A DNA stretch of 64,000 nt from Akkermansia muciniphila (GCF_002884975.1 NZ_PJKB01000001.1:954596-1018595); one strand, 5' to 3'. Positions 8,766 to 18,345 are shown, counted from the stretch's first letter. The notes: generated by a model from the letters alone, not told the origin. Translations and numbers: made by a program.

Positions 8766-10502
8766 ATGAGTGAAGAAGCTTCCAAACTCCCCAAAGACAT
8801 TGCCGCCGCGGAAGGCAAGGTGAACGTCCAGATCAACGGAACGTGGCACCAGTTCCCGCGCGGCACGCGGATTGCTGATGCCTGCCGTTCCGTGGGCGTA
8901 CCCATTCCGTGCTTCTGCTACCACCCCAAGCTGGCCGTCGTCGGCTCCTGCCGCATGTGCCTGGTGGAACAGGGGATGCCCCCCCGGCTGGCTCCCGGCC
9001 AGACGCCTTCCTATGATGAACGCGGCTACCAGAACATCCAGTGGATGCCCCGCCCCATCATCTCCTGCGCGAACACGGTGGCGGAAAACATGGGCATCCG
9101 TACGGACAGCCCCCTCGCCAGCGAGGCGCGCCGCGGCGTGATGGAATTCCTGCTCACCAGCCACCCGCTGGACTGCCCCATCTGCGACCAGGCAGGGGAA
9201 TGCAAGCTCCAGGAATTCTCCAATGACTACGGCCAGGTGGAAGGCCGCTATGACGGCAAGAAAACCAAGAAGGGCAAGAACCTCAGCATCGGCCCGCGCG
9301 TGAACCTGGACCAGGAGCGCTGCGTGCTCTGCGGCCGCTGCGTGCGCTTCATGCGGGACATCATGCATGATGAAGTGCTCACGATGGCCCAGCGCGGCAC
9401 CCATAACGCCATCACGGTCTATCCCGGCCGCGAGCTGGACAGCAACTACTCCCTGAACACCGTGGACCTCTGCCCGGTGGGCGCCCTCACCTCCAAGGAC
9501 TTCCGTTTCAAAATGCGCGTCTGGTTCCTGAAGGAAACCAAGACCATTGACGTGGACTGCGGCACGGGCACCAACATCATCCTCTGGACGCGTGAAGAAA
9601 AGGTGTACCGCATCACCCCGCGCCCGAACGACGCCGTGAACTCCTGCTGGATGCCGGACTCCCACCGCCTGAACTACAAATACATCAACGCGGAAACGCG
9701 CATTCCCCAGCCCGTCATCCGCACGGACGCGGGAGCGCCCCACCGCCCCGCCACCTGGGAACCCGCCCTGGCCTCCGTCACGGAAGCCGTCAAGCGCATC
9801 TCGCCGGACCAGGTCGCCGTCATCGCCTCCGGGCGCATGACCAACGAAGAACTTTACATGGCCCGCCACCTGGCCGCCCAGATAGGCACGGACAAGGTGG
9901 ACATCGTCCCCCGCATGGGTGAAAGCGACGGCATGCTGATTGCCGCGGACCGCAACCCGAACACGAACGGCGCCAGACTGGTGCTGGGCATTGAACCCGG
10001 CTCCAAACTGGCCGCCATCCGCGAGGGCGTGCGCAACGGCTCCATCAAGGGCATCCTCACGCTGGGGGAAGACCTCACCGCTCCGGAAGCCGGCTTCACC
10101 GCGGAAGACCTGAAAAAGCTGGATTACCTGTTCATGACCGCCCACAGTGCTAATGAAACGGCGCGCCACGCGGACCTGGTTCTGCCGGGCGTCACCTTTG
10201 CTGAGAAATTCGGCACCATGATCAACATCACCGGACGCATCCAGCGCCTGAACCGCGCCATCCAGCCCGTGGGCTACGCCAGGGACGACTGGCAGATTCT
10301 CCGCGACATCACCCTCCTGCTGGGCGGCAACCCCGCGCTGAAAGACTTCAACTCCGCCCTGGACGTCCTCACCGTCATGAGCACGGAATACGGCGCCCTT
10401 AACGGCGTCACCTGGGGCTCCATCGGAGACGGGGGCCAGCCCATCCTGGAAACCGGCGTCACCATTCCCGTGGTGGAACGCGAAAAAAGCCAGGGCCGCT
10501 AA
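8766..10502 (+). CDS. nuoG: NADH-quinone oxidoreductase subunit G (short form)
   Basis: NuoG carries several iron-sulfur clusters of the electron wire in complex I. Ligands can be read directly: a plant-ferredoxin-type [2Fe-2S] set at C51, C62, C65 and C101, a His-Cys3 [4Fe-4S] set at H133, C137, C140 and C146, and a third [4Fe-4S] set at C186, C189, C192 and C236. The C-terminal half is a shortened molybdopterin-oxidoreductase-like domain without cofactor motifs. At 578 residues it is much shorter than the E. coli protein of about 900 and closer to minimal NuoG forms. The four cysteines of the extra N7 cluster are not obvious. Confidence 0.93.
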   Translation: MSEEASKLPKDIAAAEGKVNVQINGTWHQFPRGTRIADACRSVGVPIPCFCYHPKLAVVGSCRMCLVEQGMPPRLAPGQTPSYDERGYQNIQWMPRPIISCANTVAENMGIRTDSPLASEARRGVMEFLLTSHPLDCPICDQAGECKLQEFSNDYGQVEGRYDGKKTKKGKNLSIGPRVNLDQERCVLCGRCVRFMRDIMHDEVLTMAQRGTHNAITVYPGRELDSNYSLNTVDLCPVGALTSKDFRFKMRVWFLKETKTIDVDCGTGTNIILWTREEKVYRITPRPNDAVNSCWMPDSHRLNYKYINAETRIPQPVIRTDAGAPHRPATWEPALASVTEAVKRISPDQVAVIASGRMTNEELYMARHLAAQIGTDKVDIVPRMGESDGMLIAADRNPNTNGARLVLGIEPGSKLAAIREGVRNGSIKGILTLGEDLTAPEAGFTAEDLKKLDYLFMTAHSANETARHADLVLPGVTFAEKFGTMINITGRIQRLNRAIQPVGYARDDWQILRDITLLLGGNPALKDFNSALDVLTVMSTEYGALNGVTWGSIGDGGQPILETGVTIPVVEREKSQGR

Positions 10503-10537
10503 TCACACTTCACACGCACACAACCTGTTAATCCGCC

Positions 10538-11806
10538 ATGATTGATTCGATTCTAACCTTTTGCGACGAAGTGCTCAGCAACCCTGTGTGGTTCTACATC
10601 ATCACCCTGCTGATCAAAATCGTCATCTGCTTCGCCATCACCATCCTGTTCATTCCGGTCTGCGTGTACATTGAACGCCGGGTGGCCGCCTGGATTCAGG
10701 ACCGCGTGGGGCCCAACCGCGCCGGCATCCCGCTGAGCATCTTCCGCCGCTTCGGGGCTAAGTCCGACCTGCCGTTCAAAAAGACGCTGGACTACTTCGG
10801 CCTTCCCCACGACGGCAAAATCGCCAACCTGTGCCGCTTCTTCCGCCTGGACCGCGACATTCCGATCTTCGGCCTCGTGCAGCCCATGGTGGACGGCGGC
10901 AAGCTGTTCCTCAAGCAGGACTTCACGCCTCCCTTCGTGCGCCGCGTGTACTTCTGGATCGCCCCCATCCTGGTGCTGGCCCCCCCGCTGATGACGGCGG
11001 CCGTGGTCCCCTTTGCCGGAGACCTTCACACCTCCTACGGCAACGTAAACATGGCGGTGGCCAACCTCAGCGTTGGCCCCCTCTGGATGTTCGCCATCTC
11101 CTCCCTCTCCGTATACGGCCTGGTGCTGGCCGGCTGGTCCTCCAACTCCAAATTCCCCTTCCTGGGCGGCGTGCGCTCCTCCGCCCAGATGATTTCCTAT
11201 GAAATCAGCATGGGCCTGTCCATCATCCCCGTGCTGATGATTTACAGCACGCTGGACCTCTCCAACATCGTGGAATACCAGGCCGCCAACGGCTGGCTCA
11301 TGCTCCCCGTGTGGGGCGAGGGCCTGAGCTGGCAGCGCTGGATCCTGCTGGTTCCCATCGCCATCAGCTTCATCATCTTCCTGACCTCCATCTTCGCGGA
11401 AGCCAACCGCACGCCCTTTGACATGTCCGAATGTGAAACGGACCTCGTGGGCGGCTACCACACGGAATACTCCTCCATGAAATTCGCGCAGTTCTTCATG
11501 GGTGAATACGCCGCCATGGTGGTGGGCTCCTCCCTGGTCATCACGCTGTTCCTGGGAGGCTGGTCCATCGGCTTCGGCCTGGACGGCTGGCTCAATGAAC
11601 ACGTAGCCAACTGGGTGGCGGTCATCTGCCAGCTCATCGCGTACGTGCTCAAGCTCCTCTTCTTCGTCTTCTTCTTCGTCTGGGTGCGCTGGACACTCCC
11701 CCGCTTCCGTTACGACCAGGTGATGAAGCTCGGTTGGATGGTCTTCTTTGAACTGGCCGTCATCAACATCTTCATCACGGCCGCCATCCTGTACTTCGTC
11801 AAGTAA
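10538..11806 (+). CDS. nuoH: NADH-quinone oxidoreductase subunit H, with an extra cytoplasmic segment
   Basis: NuoH is the membrane subunit that joins the peripheral arm to the membrane arm and lines the quinone tunnel. The protein is 422 residues, about 90 longer than common NuoH proteins. ERRVAAWIQDRVGPNRAG (about 46-63) and LVQPMVDGGKLFLKQD (about 113-128) are classic. In other NuoH proteins the first runs almost directly into the second; here about 47 extra residues separate them. EANRTPFDMSECETDLVGGY (about 288-307), the acidic loop, is intact. About eight transmembrane helices are visible. Confidence 0.95.
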   Translation: MIDSILTFCDEVLSNPVWFYIITLLIKIVICFAITILFIPVCVYIERRVAAWIQDRVGPNRAGIPLSIFRRFGAKSDLPFKKTLDYFGLPHDGKIANLCRFFRLDRDIPIFGLVQPMVDGGKLFLKQDFTPPFVRRVYFWIAPILVLAPPLMTAAVVPFAGDLHTSYGNVNMAVANLSVGPLWMFAISSLSVYGLVLAGWSSNSKFPFLGGVRSSAQMISYEISMGLSIIPVLMIYSTLDLSNIVEYQAANGWLMLPVWGEGLSWQRWILLVPIAISFIIFLTSIFAEANRTPFDMSECETDLVGGYHTEYSSMKFAQFFMGEYAAMVVGSSLVITLFLGGWSIGFGLDGWLNEHVANWVAVICQLIAYVLKLLFFVFFFVWVRWTLPRFRYDQVMKLGWMVFFELAVINIFITAAILYFVK

Positions 11807-11838
11807 TCAACCTTCTTCATCCCGACAACATCACTATT

Positions 11839-12402
11839 ATGGCCTTCAAAACGATCAAGCGCCCGAAGATTTCCCTCGGAGAGCGGTTCTACTTGCAATC
11901 CATCCTTGGCGGTCTCTGGATCACCATCAAGCACCTCGTTCTGGCTCTGCTGGGCAAATCCCGCAACAAGAAGGAACTGGCCGGCTCCGGCATAGGCGTC
12001 ACGATGCAGTACCCGGAATTCCGCTGGGACAAGCACCTGCCGGAATACTACCGCGGGGCTCCCGTCCTGGTGAAGGGGGAAGACGGCCGCGAACGCTGCG
12101 TGTCCTGCCAGCTCTGCGAATTCATCTGCCCTGCCCGCGCCATCACCATCACCCCCGGCGCCATCAAGGAAGGCCCCTGGGGCAAGGTGGAAAAAGCGCC
12201 CAGGGAATTCCAGATCGACATGCTCCGCTGCATCTACTGCGGCATGTGCGAGGAAGCCTGCCCGGAACAGGCCATTTTCATGAGCCAGGATTACCTGTTC
12301 ACCCCCACGGACAAGGCCCAGGCCATCCACAACAAGGCCAAGCTCTACGAAATGGGCGGCACCCGCAAGGGGCTGGTCAACAAGTGGAACCAATACAAAT
12401 AA
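11839..12402 (+). CDS. nuoI: NADH-quinone oxidoreductase subunit I (ferredoxin-like)
   Basis: NuoI holds the two [4Fe-4S] clusters N6a and N6b that pass electrons to NuoB. Two CxxCxxCxxxCP motifs are present: C87, C90, C93, C97 and C131, C134, C137, C141. The N-terminal 45 residues are basic and partly hydrophobic and would sit against the membrane. The length of 187 residues is usual. It follows nuoH by about 30 bp and precedes nuoJ. Confidence 0.96.
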   Translation: MAFKTIKRPKISLGERFYLQSILGGLWITIKHLVLALLGKSRNKKELAGSGIGVTMQYPEFRWDKHLPEYYRGAPVLVKGEDGRERCVSCQLCEFICPARAITITPGAIKEGPWGKVEKAPREFQIDMLRCIYCGMCEEACPEQAIFMSQDYLFTPTDKAQAIHNKAKLYEMGGTRKGLVNKWNQYK

Positions 12403-12438
12403 CTTACCCCGAAACACTCACTCCAATTTCCGTACGTT

Positions 12439-13239
12439 ATGAACATTTTTGCCAGTGACATACTCTTTTACATCTTCGGGGCCCTGGCCGTGATCCTGTC
12501 CCTGATGGTCGTCTTCATGCGCAACCCCGTTTCCTCCGCCATGATGATGGCCCTCTCCTTCGGAGCCACGGCCGCCGTCATGATCGGGCTGGGCGCCCAC
12601 TTCCTGGGCATTCTCCAGATTCTGGTGTACGCCGGAGCCATCATGGTGCTCTTCGCGTTCATCATCATGCTGCTGAACGTGAAGCGGGAAACCTCCCCCT
12701 TCCGGCGTCCCGTTTCCGTCGCCATCGGCGTCATCATAGCCGGACTCTTCCTCGGCCAGCTCATCGGCATCATCTACTCCCTGCCCGGCGCGAAGGAAAC
12801 GCACCGCTGCCCGATGGCCACCGCGGAACAGGCGTGGAACGATCTGAAGATCGGCCAGGACAGCGCCAATTCCGGGAAAACGGGAACCAACGGCCTTTCC
12901 GGGGAATGCGCGCAGAAACTCTGCGTTGCTTCCGGCGGATGCAGGGGAGGATCGGACTATGCCATCACCAAGGCATCTCTTGACCAATTGCTCCATTCCA
13001 CCTGCGGCATAGCACCGTCCATCACCCTCCCCCCCCTCTCCCCCCAATGTTCCGCACACCTCTATCCGGAAGGCACCACCATCCGCGCGGAAATAGACAA
13101 CGGGGAATTCCCGGACACCGCCCTGTTGGGGCGCACCCTGTTTGACAAATACAACCGCAGCCTGGTCATCGCCGGGCTGGCCCTGCTGGTGGCCTCCATC
13201 GGCGTCGTCGTGCTGAGCCGCCGCCCCTCCGGCAAATAA
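12439..13239 (+). CDS. nuoJ: NADH-quinone oxidoreductase subunit J, with a cysteine-rich insert
   Basis: NuoJ is a membrane-arm subunit with a short helix important for coupling. The first 115 residues hold four hydrophobic helices with the typical NPVSSAMMMAL and ILVYAGAIMVLF motifs. The final helix is at about 242-260. Between helices four and five lies a polar stretch of about 105 residues with six cysteines (124, 157, 162, 168, 189, 204) that most NuoJ proteins lack. It makes this protein 266 residues long instead of about 165-190. By the usual topology the insert would face the periplasm. Confidence 0.93.
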   Translation: MNIFASDILFYIFGALAVILSLMVVFMRNPVSSAMMMALSFGATAAVMIGLGAHFLGILQILVYAGAIMVLFAFIIMLLNVKRETSPFRRPVSVAIGVIIAGLFLGQLIGIIYSLPGAKETHRCPMATAEQAWNDLKIGQDSANSGKTGTNGLSGECAQKLCVASGGCRGGSDYAITKASLDQLLHSTCGIAPSITLPPLSPQCSAHLYPEGTTIRAEIDNGEFPDTALLGRTLFDKYNRSLVIAGLALLVASIGVVVLSRRPSGK

Positions 13240-13267
13240 CCTGAACCCCCTTACCACAGCCATCATC

Positions 13268-13585
13268 ATGATACCTCTTACGCATTACCTGATCCTCTCC
13301 GGCGTCCTGTTCGCCATCGGCCTGATGGGGGTGATTGTCCGGCGTGACATCATCGTCATCTTCATGTGCCTGGAAATGATGCTCAGCGCGGCCAACCTGT
13401 CCCTGGTGGCGTTTTCACGCGCCCAGGGCACCATGGGCCTGCCCAACTATGACGGACAGTCCCTCTCCATCTTCATCCTGACCATCGCCGCGGCGGAAGT
13501 AGCCATCGGGCTGGCCCTCATCGTCTCCCTGTACCGGGCCAGGCGCACGGCCAGCACGCAGGACCTCAACACGCTGAAAGACTAA
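13268..13585 (+). CDS. nuoK: NADH-quinone oxidoreductase subunit K
   Basis: NuoK is the smallest membrane-arm subunit and is related to MnhC/MrpC. The protein has 105 residues and three transmembrane helices. The conserved glutamate block reads FMCLEMMLSAANL, near residue 34, and a second conserved glutamate is in AAAEVAIGLAL near residue 76. Position between nuoJ and nuoL matches the standard order. Confidence 0.96.
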   Translation: MIPLTHYLILSGVLFAIGLMGVIVRRDIIVIFMCLEMMLSAANLSLVAFSRAQGTMGLPNYDGQSLSIFILTIAAAEVAIGLALIVSLYRARRTASTQDLNTLKD

Positions 13586-13608
13586 GAGCAACATACCACT
13601 CCACGAAC

Positions 13609-15441
13609 ATGTTTAATATTGATATTCAATACACCTGGCTCCTGCTCTTCCTGCCGCTGGTCGTAGCCGCCTTCGACTGGTTCCTGCTGACCCGGCGCCC
13701 GAACATCGCGGCGCTCACCTCCACCTTCTCCTGCCTGGCGACCTTCGTTCTTTCCCTGGGCCTGCTGGACCAGACCGGCTCTGCCTCCTTCTCCTGGCTT
13801 CCGATCTCCGACGTCTTTTCCGTTGACCTGGGCTTTGTGCTGGACCCCCTTTCCACCCGCATGATGCTGGTGGTCACGGGCATCGGCCTGCTGGTCCACA
13901 TCTTCTCCCTGAGCTACATGGCGGAGGACAAGGCGAAAACACGCTACTTCGCGTGCCTGAGCCTCTTCATGTTCTCCATGACGGGCATCGTCCTGGCGAA
14001 CAACATCGCCATGACCTTCATCTTCTGGGAGCTGGTGGGCCTTTCCTCCTACCTGCTCATCGGCCACTGGTACACCAGGGACGCCGCCGCAAACGCCGCC
14101 AAAAAAGCCTTCATTTGCAACCGCGTGGGTGACTTCGGCTTCCTGATCGGCATCCTGACCCTCTGGGCGCTGACCAACACGCTGGACTTCAGCCTGATGG
14201 AAATGCCCGCGGGCCTCAGTGAAACCCTGCTGAACATCACGGTGCTGTGCCTCTTCTGCGGGGCGGTGGGCAAATCCGCCCAGTTCCCGCTGCACGTGTG
14301 GCTGCCGGACGCCATGGAAGGCCCCACTCCCGTCTCCGCCCTGATCCATGCCGCCACCATGGTGGCCGCCGGGGTGTACATGATGGTGCGCGTGCAGTAC
14401 TCCATCGGCGTGGAAGCCTTCCCCGCCCTGGCCTGCAACGTCATTGCCGTCATCGGCGCCGTCACGGCAGTCATCGCCGCCTTCATGGCCACCCAGCAGA
14501 ATGACATCAAGCGCGTGCTGGCCTACTCCACCCTCTCCCAACTGGGCTACATGGTCATGGCCCTGGGCCTGCTGGCCGGGGAAGCGGCCATGTTCCACCT
14601 CTTCACCCACGCCTGGTTCAAGGCCCTGCTCTTCCTGGGCGCGGGCGCCATCATCTTCGCCTGCCACCATGAACAGGACATCTGGAAAATGGGCGGCATC
14701 ATGAAGCGCATGAAGCTGACCTCCCTCACCTTCATCATCGCCACCATGGCGCTGGTCGCCATTCCGTTCACGTCCGGCTTCTTCTCCAAGGAAGCCATCC
14801 TGGAAGCCGCCCTGCACAAAAACCCGGTCTTCTTCTGGATCGGCGCGGGCGTGGCCCTGCTGACCACCTTCTACATGATGCGCGTGATCTTCGTGGTCTT
14901 CTTCGGCAAGAGCCGCAGCCACAGCTCGGAACACGCCACGGAAGTGGGCGGCCTCATGCTGGTTCCCCTGCTGATCCTGGCCGTACTGGCCCTCATCTCC
15001 GGCTACGGCTTCATCGCTGACAGGCTGGTGCCCTTCAACGGGTTCGTTTCCGAAAGCTTCCATATCGGCATGCCCTTCTACGTCTCCATGGGGGCTCTGG
15101 TGCTCGGCATCCTGCTGGCGGCCGTTTTCTATGCGGGCTCCCCGGCCTCCGACAAGCTCTCCGGCAATGCCGTCTCCCGCGCCCTTGCCAACCGCCTCTA
15201 CATTGACTGGTTCTATGACAAGGTGCTGGTCAGGGGCATCCAGAGCTCCCTGGCCGCCATCATCGACTTCATGGACCAGTTCATCATCTCCGGCCTCATC
15301 GTGGGCGGCCTGGCGCGGCTGACCGCCGCCGTTGGGTCCCTGCTGCGCCGCCTTCAGTCCGGCAGCATGGCCGCCTACACGGCCCTCTTCGGCATCGGCC
15401 TGCTCCTGGTCATCTACTTCACCGTCTTCTATTCCTGCTAA
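13609..15441 (+). CDS. nuoL: NADH-quinone oxidoreductase subunit L (antiporter-like)
   Basis: NuoL is the distal Mrp-antiporter-like proton pump of complex I and carries the long lateral helix. The protein is 610 residues with about 15 transmembrane segments. Family motifs are FIFWELVGLSSYLLIG near residue 142, the broken helix with HVWLPDAMEGPTPVSALIHAATMV near residue 228, and the lysine-bearing AYSTLSQLGYM near residue 304. The C-terminal 110 residues contain the amphipathic lateral helix and a last transmembrane anchor. It is followed by nuoM after 21 bp. Confidence 0.96.
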   Translation: MFNIDIQYTWLLLFLPLVVAAFDWFLLTRRPNIAALTSTFSCLATFVLSLGLLDQTGSASFSWLPISDVFSVDLGFVLDPLSTRMMLVVTGIGLLVHIFSLSYMAEDKAKTRYFACLSLFMFSMTGIVLANNIAMTFIFWELVGLSSYLLIGHWYTRDAAANAAKKAFICNRVGDFGFLIGILTLWALTNTLDFSLMEMPAGLSETLLNITVLCLFCGAVGKSAQFPLHVWLPDAMEGPTPVSALIHAATMVAAGVYMMVRVQYSIGVEAFPALACNVIAVIGAVTAVIAAFMATQQNDIKRVLAYSTLSQLGYMVMALGLLAGEAAMFHLFTHAWFKALLFLGAGAIIFACHHEQDIWKMGGIMKRMKLTSLTFIIATMALVAIPFTSGFFSKEAILEAALHKNPVFFWIGAGVALLTTFYMMRVIFVVFFGKSRSHSSEHATEVGGLMLVPLLILAVLALISGYGFIADRLVPFNGFVSESFHIGMPFYVSMGALVLGILLAAVFYAGSPASDKLSGNAVSRALANRLYIDWFYDKVLVRGIQSSLAAIIDFMDQFIISGLIVGGLARLTAAVGSLLRRLQSGSMAAYTALFGIGLLLVIYFTVFYSC

Positions 15442-15462
15442 CCTACCAACCAATCACACACC

Positions 15463-16887
15463 ATGCTTATCTGGCTTGTTCTCATTCCTCTGATTGCCAC
15501 GGCCCTCATCGGTCTGTGCAAGGCGCCCGCACGCCCGACAGCCCTGCTCAGCGCCACGCTGACGCTGGCCCTCGGCATCTGGGCCCTGGTTAGCTTTGAC
15601 GGCTGCTCCTCCTGCTGGTCCCGCTTTGAAGGGATGGACCTCCAGCTCACGCTGGCCCCGGCCCTGGCCAAAGTGATGCTGCTGCTGACCATCCTGGTAA
15701 CCTTCGCCACCGTGCTGGGCACCAACCCGCCCAAGGGAGGGGAAGCCTCCTGGTACAACTCCGCCCTGCTGATTTCCGCGGGCGCCACCGGGGCCTTCCT
15801 GTCCGACAATATCATCTCCTTCTTCGCCTTCCATGAACTGGCCCTCATCCCCACCTTCGTGATGATCGGCCTGTACGGACGGGGTGACCGCCGCACCACG
15901 GCCTGGCGCGCCACGCTTTACCTGGGGCTTGCCTCCATGGTGCTGCTGGCCGCCCTGCTGATGATCGGCACGCAGGCGGGCTTCACCTTCTCCGGATTGA
16001 AAGACTTCATGGCCGGCGGACGTGAACTCGCCCACGCGGAGCTCATCGGCGCCCTGCTGATCGCCGGGTTCGGCACGCTGATTTCCCTCTTCCCCTTCCA
16101 CTCCTGGGCAGCCCCCGCGTATGCCTCCGCCCCCGCTCCGGTGGCGATGATGCATGCGGGCGTGCTCAAGAAGTTCGGCCTGTACGGCCTCTTCATGTTC
16201 CAGCCGCTGATGGAAACAGGCTTCCTTCCCTGGACGAACATCCTCCTTGTCCTGCTCGTCTGCAACGTCATCTGGGTGGGTTACGTAACCGTCAACCAGA
16301 AGAGGCTGGACCTGCTCCTGGGCAACTCTTCCGTGATGCACATGGGCTACATCTTCCTGGCCTTCGCCGCCCTGGTGGCCTCCGGTTCCGCGGAAGCCAA
16401 CCCCTGGGCACTGAAAGGGGCCGCCCTGCTGATGCTGGCCCACGGCCTGACCATCGCCCTGCTCTTCCTGCTCTGCGGACAAATTGAAAAGCAGACCGGC
16501 ACGCTGGAAATCAACTCCCTGGGCGGCCTGAGCACCAGGCTGCCGCGCATGGCCTTCGTCTTCGGCCTGGCGGGCATGGCCTCCATCGGCCTCCCCGGCC
16601 TTGCCAACTTCCCGGGGGAATTCATGGTCTTCTTCTCCGGCTTCGCCGGTTTCACCAACGGCTTCGGCCCCGTCCAGATCGCCACCATCCTGTGCCTCTG
16701 GGGCCTGGTCATCGGCGCGGTGTACATGCTGAGGGCCTACCGCAACATCTTCCAGGGGGACCTCTCCAAGGCCGCAGACTACGCCACGGAACTGCTGCCT
16801 TCCGAACGGGCGGCCAACTACTTCCTGACGATCACCCTGGCGGTCTTCGGCTTCTTCCCCACGTTGGTGCTCCAGTTCTTCTCCTGA
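15463..16887 (+). CDS. nuoM: NADH-quinone oxidoreductase subunit M (antiporter-like)
   Basis: NuoM is the second antiporter-like proton-pumping subunit. The 474-residue protein has about 13-14 hydrophobic segments. FFAFHELALIPTFVMIGLYG near residue 124 contains the conserved glutamate. PFHSWAAPAYASAPAPVAMM near residue 208 is the broken-helix region, which is somewhat diverged from the usual LPDAH(T/V)EAP sequence. LLGNSSVMHMGYIFLAF near residue 285 follows, and LANFPGEFMVF near residue 383 is typical of the subunit. Operon position between nuoL and nuoN supports the assignment. Confidence 0.93.
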   Translation: MLIWLVLIPLIATALIGLCKAPARPTALLSATLTLALGIWALVSFDGCSSCWSRFEGMDLQLTLAPALAKVMLLLTILVTFATVLGTNPPKGGEASWYNSALLISAGATGAFLSDNIISFFAFHELALIPTFVMIGLYGRGDRRTTAWRATLYLGLASMVLLAALLMIGTQAGFTFSGLKDFMAGGRELAHAELIGALLIAGFGTLISLFPFHSWAAPAYASAPAPVAMMHAGVLKKFGLYGLFMFQPLMETGFLPWTNILLVLLVCNVIWVGYVTVNQKRLDLLLGNSSVMHMGYIFLAFAALVASGSAEANPWALKGAALLMLAHGLTIALLFLLCGQIEKQTGTLEINSLGGLSTRLPRMAFVFGLAGMASIGLPGLANFPGEFMVFFSGFAGFTNGFGPVQIATILCLWGLVIGAVYMLRAYRNIFQGDLSKAADYATELLPSERAANYFLTITLAVFGFFPTLVLQFFS

Positions 16888-16934
16888 TTTCCCTTCCGAA
16901 TACAATTCAAGTTTAACCCGATCTTCTTTTACCC

Positions 16935-18317
16935 ATGCAAGCGTATATTCCGGAATTCATCCTGGCCGGCCTGGCGATGCTTATGCTCCTGGCCGAGACC
17001 TTCTGCAAAAAGACGCCCAAATTCGTCTTCGGGCTGATTGGCGCGGCGGGTGCCCTGGCGATGCTCCCCTTCTACATGGGGGGGCTCTATGACAACGTCT
17101 ACATCATCCTGGCGCTTGTCGCCACAGCAGTCACCCTGCTGCTGTCCGTGGACTTCCGGGCCGTCATCAACCTCTCTTCCAACGACTCCAAGTCCCAGGA
17201 CGGCACGGGGGAATTCTACATCCTTCCCCTGCTGGCCTGCGTGGGCATCACCTCCCTGTGCAAGGCCTCCAACCTGGTGGAACTGTTCGTCTCCCTGGAA
17301 GTGCTTACCCTGAGCTCCTTCATCATGGTGGGCTACTTCCGCCGGAACCTGGGCTCTACGGAAGCGGGCATCAAGTACCTGATTCTGGGCGCCGTCAGCA
17401 CGGGCTTTCTCGTCTTCGGCCTGGCCTGGTACTTCGGCGTCACGGGAACCTTCATCTATGACGAAGCCATCGTCAGCCATGCGCTGGCGGGCCAGACGGC
17501 CCCCGCCATGTACCTGGCCCTCGCCATGCTGCTGCTCGGCACGGCCTTCAAAATCGGCGCGGTTCCCATGCAATTGTGGATTCCGGACGTATACCAGGGC
17601 GCACCCACTCCGGTGACGGCTTTCCTTTCCGTAGCCTCCAAGGTGGCCGGCTTTGCCCTGCTCAGCATCATCCTGGCCCCCTTCGCCGCCCTGCCTCCCG
17701 TTGAATTCGTCATAGCCCTGATGGCTGCGGCTACGCTGCTGGTGGGCAACCTGGGCGCCATTCCGCAGACCAACCTGAAGCGTATGATGGGTTATTCCTC
17801 CATCGCGCAGGCCGGGTTCATCCTTCCCCTCTTCATCGGCACTGTGGACGGCCGGCTTGCCCCGAACGCCCCGTTCTACCTGGCCGTGTACCTGGTCATG
17901 ACCTTTGGCGCCTTCTTCGCCCTCGCCATGATCCGCATCCAGCGCGGGAGCGAGGAAATCTCCGCCTTCCGTGGCCTGGGCAAGACCAATCCCCGGCTGG
18001 CGCTGGCCATCACCATCATGTTCGCCTCCCTGGCGGGCGTGCCGCTGACGGCCGGCTTCTTCGCCAAAATGATCTCCTTCGTGCACGTCATCAACACGGG
18101 CTTGTACCTGGGCTGGATGCTCCCCGTCATGATCATCTGCGCGGCCTCCGGCTTCTATTACTACTTCAAGGTCATCCGCTCCATGTACTGGGACAAGCCC
18201 GCAGAAGACGCGGACCCCGTACAGGTTCCCGTCATTTCCGGCGTCATGCTGGCCGCCTTCTCCATCTTCATCGTGCTGGGCGGCCTGATGCCCCTTTTCA
18301 TGAATCCCATCCGGTAA
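16935..18317 (+). CDS. nuoN: NADH-quinone oxidoreductase subunit N (antiporter-like)
   Basis: NuoN is the third antiporter-like subunit and the last gene of the operon. The 460-residue protein begins with a proximal hydrophobic segment. VSLEVLTLSSFIMVGYFRR near residue 119 carries the conserved glutamate. FKIGAVPMQLWIPDVYQGAPTPVTAFLS-type sequence near residue 205 is the signature broken helix, and TNLKRMMGYSSIAQAGF near residue 280 holds the conserved lysine. A strong stem-loop follows 28 bp after the stop codon. Confidence 0.96.
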   Translation: MQAYIPEFILAGLAMLMLLAETFCKKTPKFVFGLIGAAGALAMLPFYMGGLYDNVYIILALVATAVTLLLSVDFRAVINLSSNDSKSQDGTGEFYILPLLACVGITSLCKASNLVELFVSLEVLTLSSFIMVGYFRRNLGSTEAGIKYLILGAVSTGFLVFGLAWYFGVTGTFIYDEAIVSHALAGQTAPAMYLALAMLLLGTAFKIGAVPMQLWIPDVYQGAPTPVTAFLSVASKVAGFALLSIILAPFAALPPVEFVIALMAAATLLVGNLGAIPQTNLKRMMGYSSIAQAGFILPLFIGTVDGRLAPNAPFYLAVYLVMTFGAFFALAMIRIQRGSEEISAFRGLGKTNPRLALAITIMFASLAGVPLTAGFFAKMISFVHVINTGLYLGWMLPVMIICAASGFYYYFKVIRSMYWDKPAEDADPVQVPVISGVMLAAFSIFIVLGGLMPLFMNPIR

Positions 18318-18345
18318 AGAAAACTTCCTTTCCGTTCATCATCCC

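Noticed and set aside
13582-15453. Long open frames opposite nuoL, nuoM and other nuo genes
   Set aside because: They are mirror frames caused by high GC content, with low-complexity Gly/His/Gln-rich translations and no family motifs.
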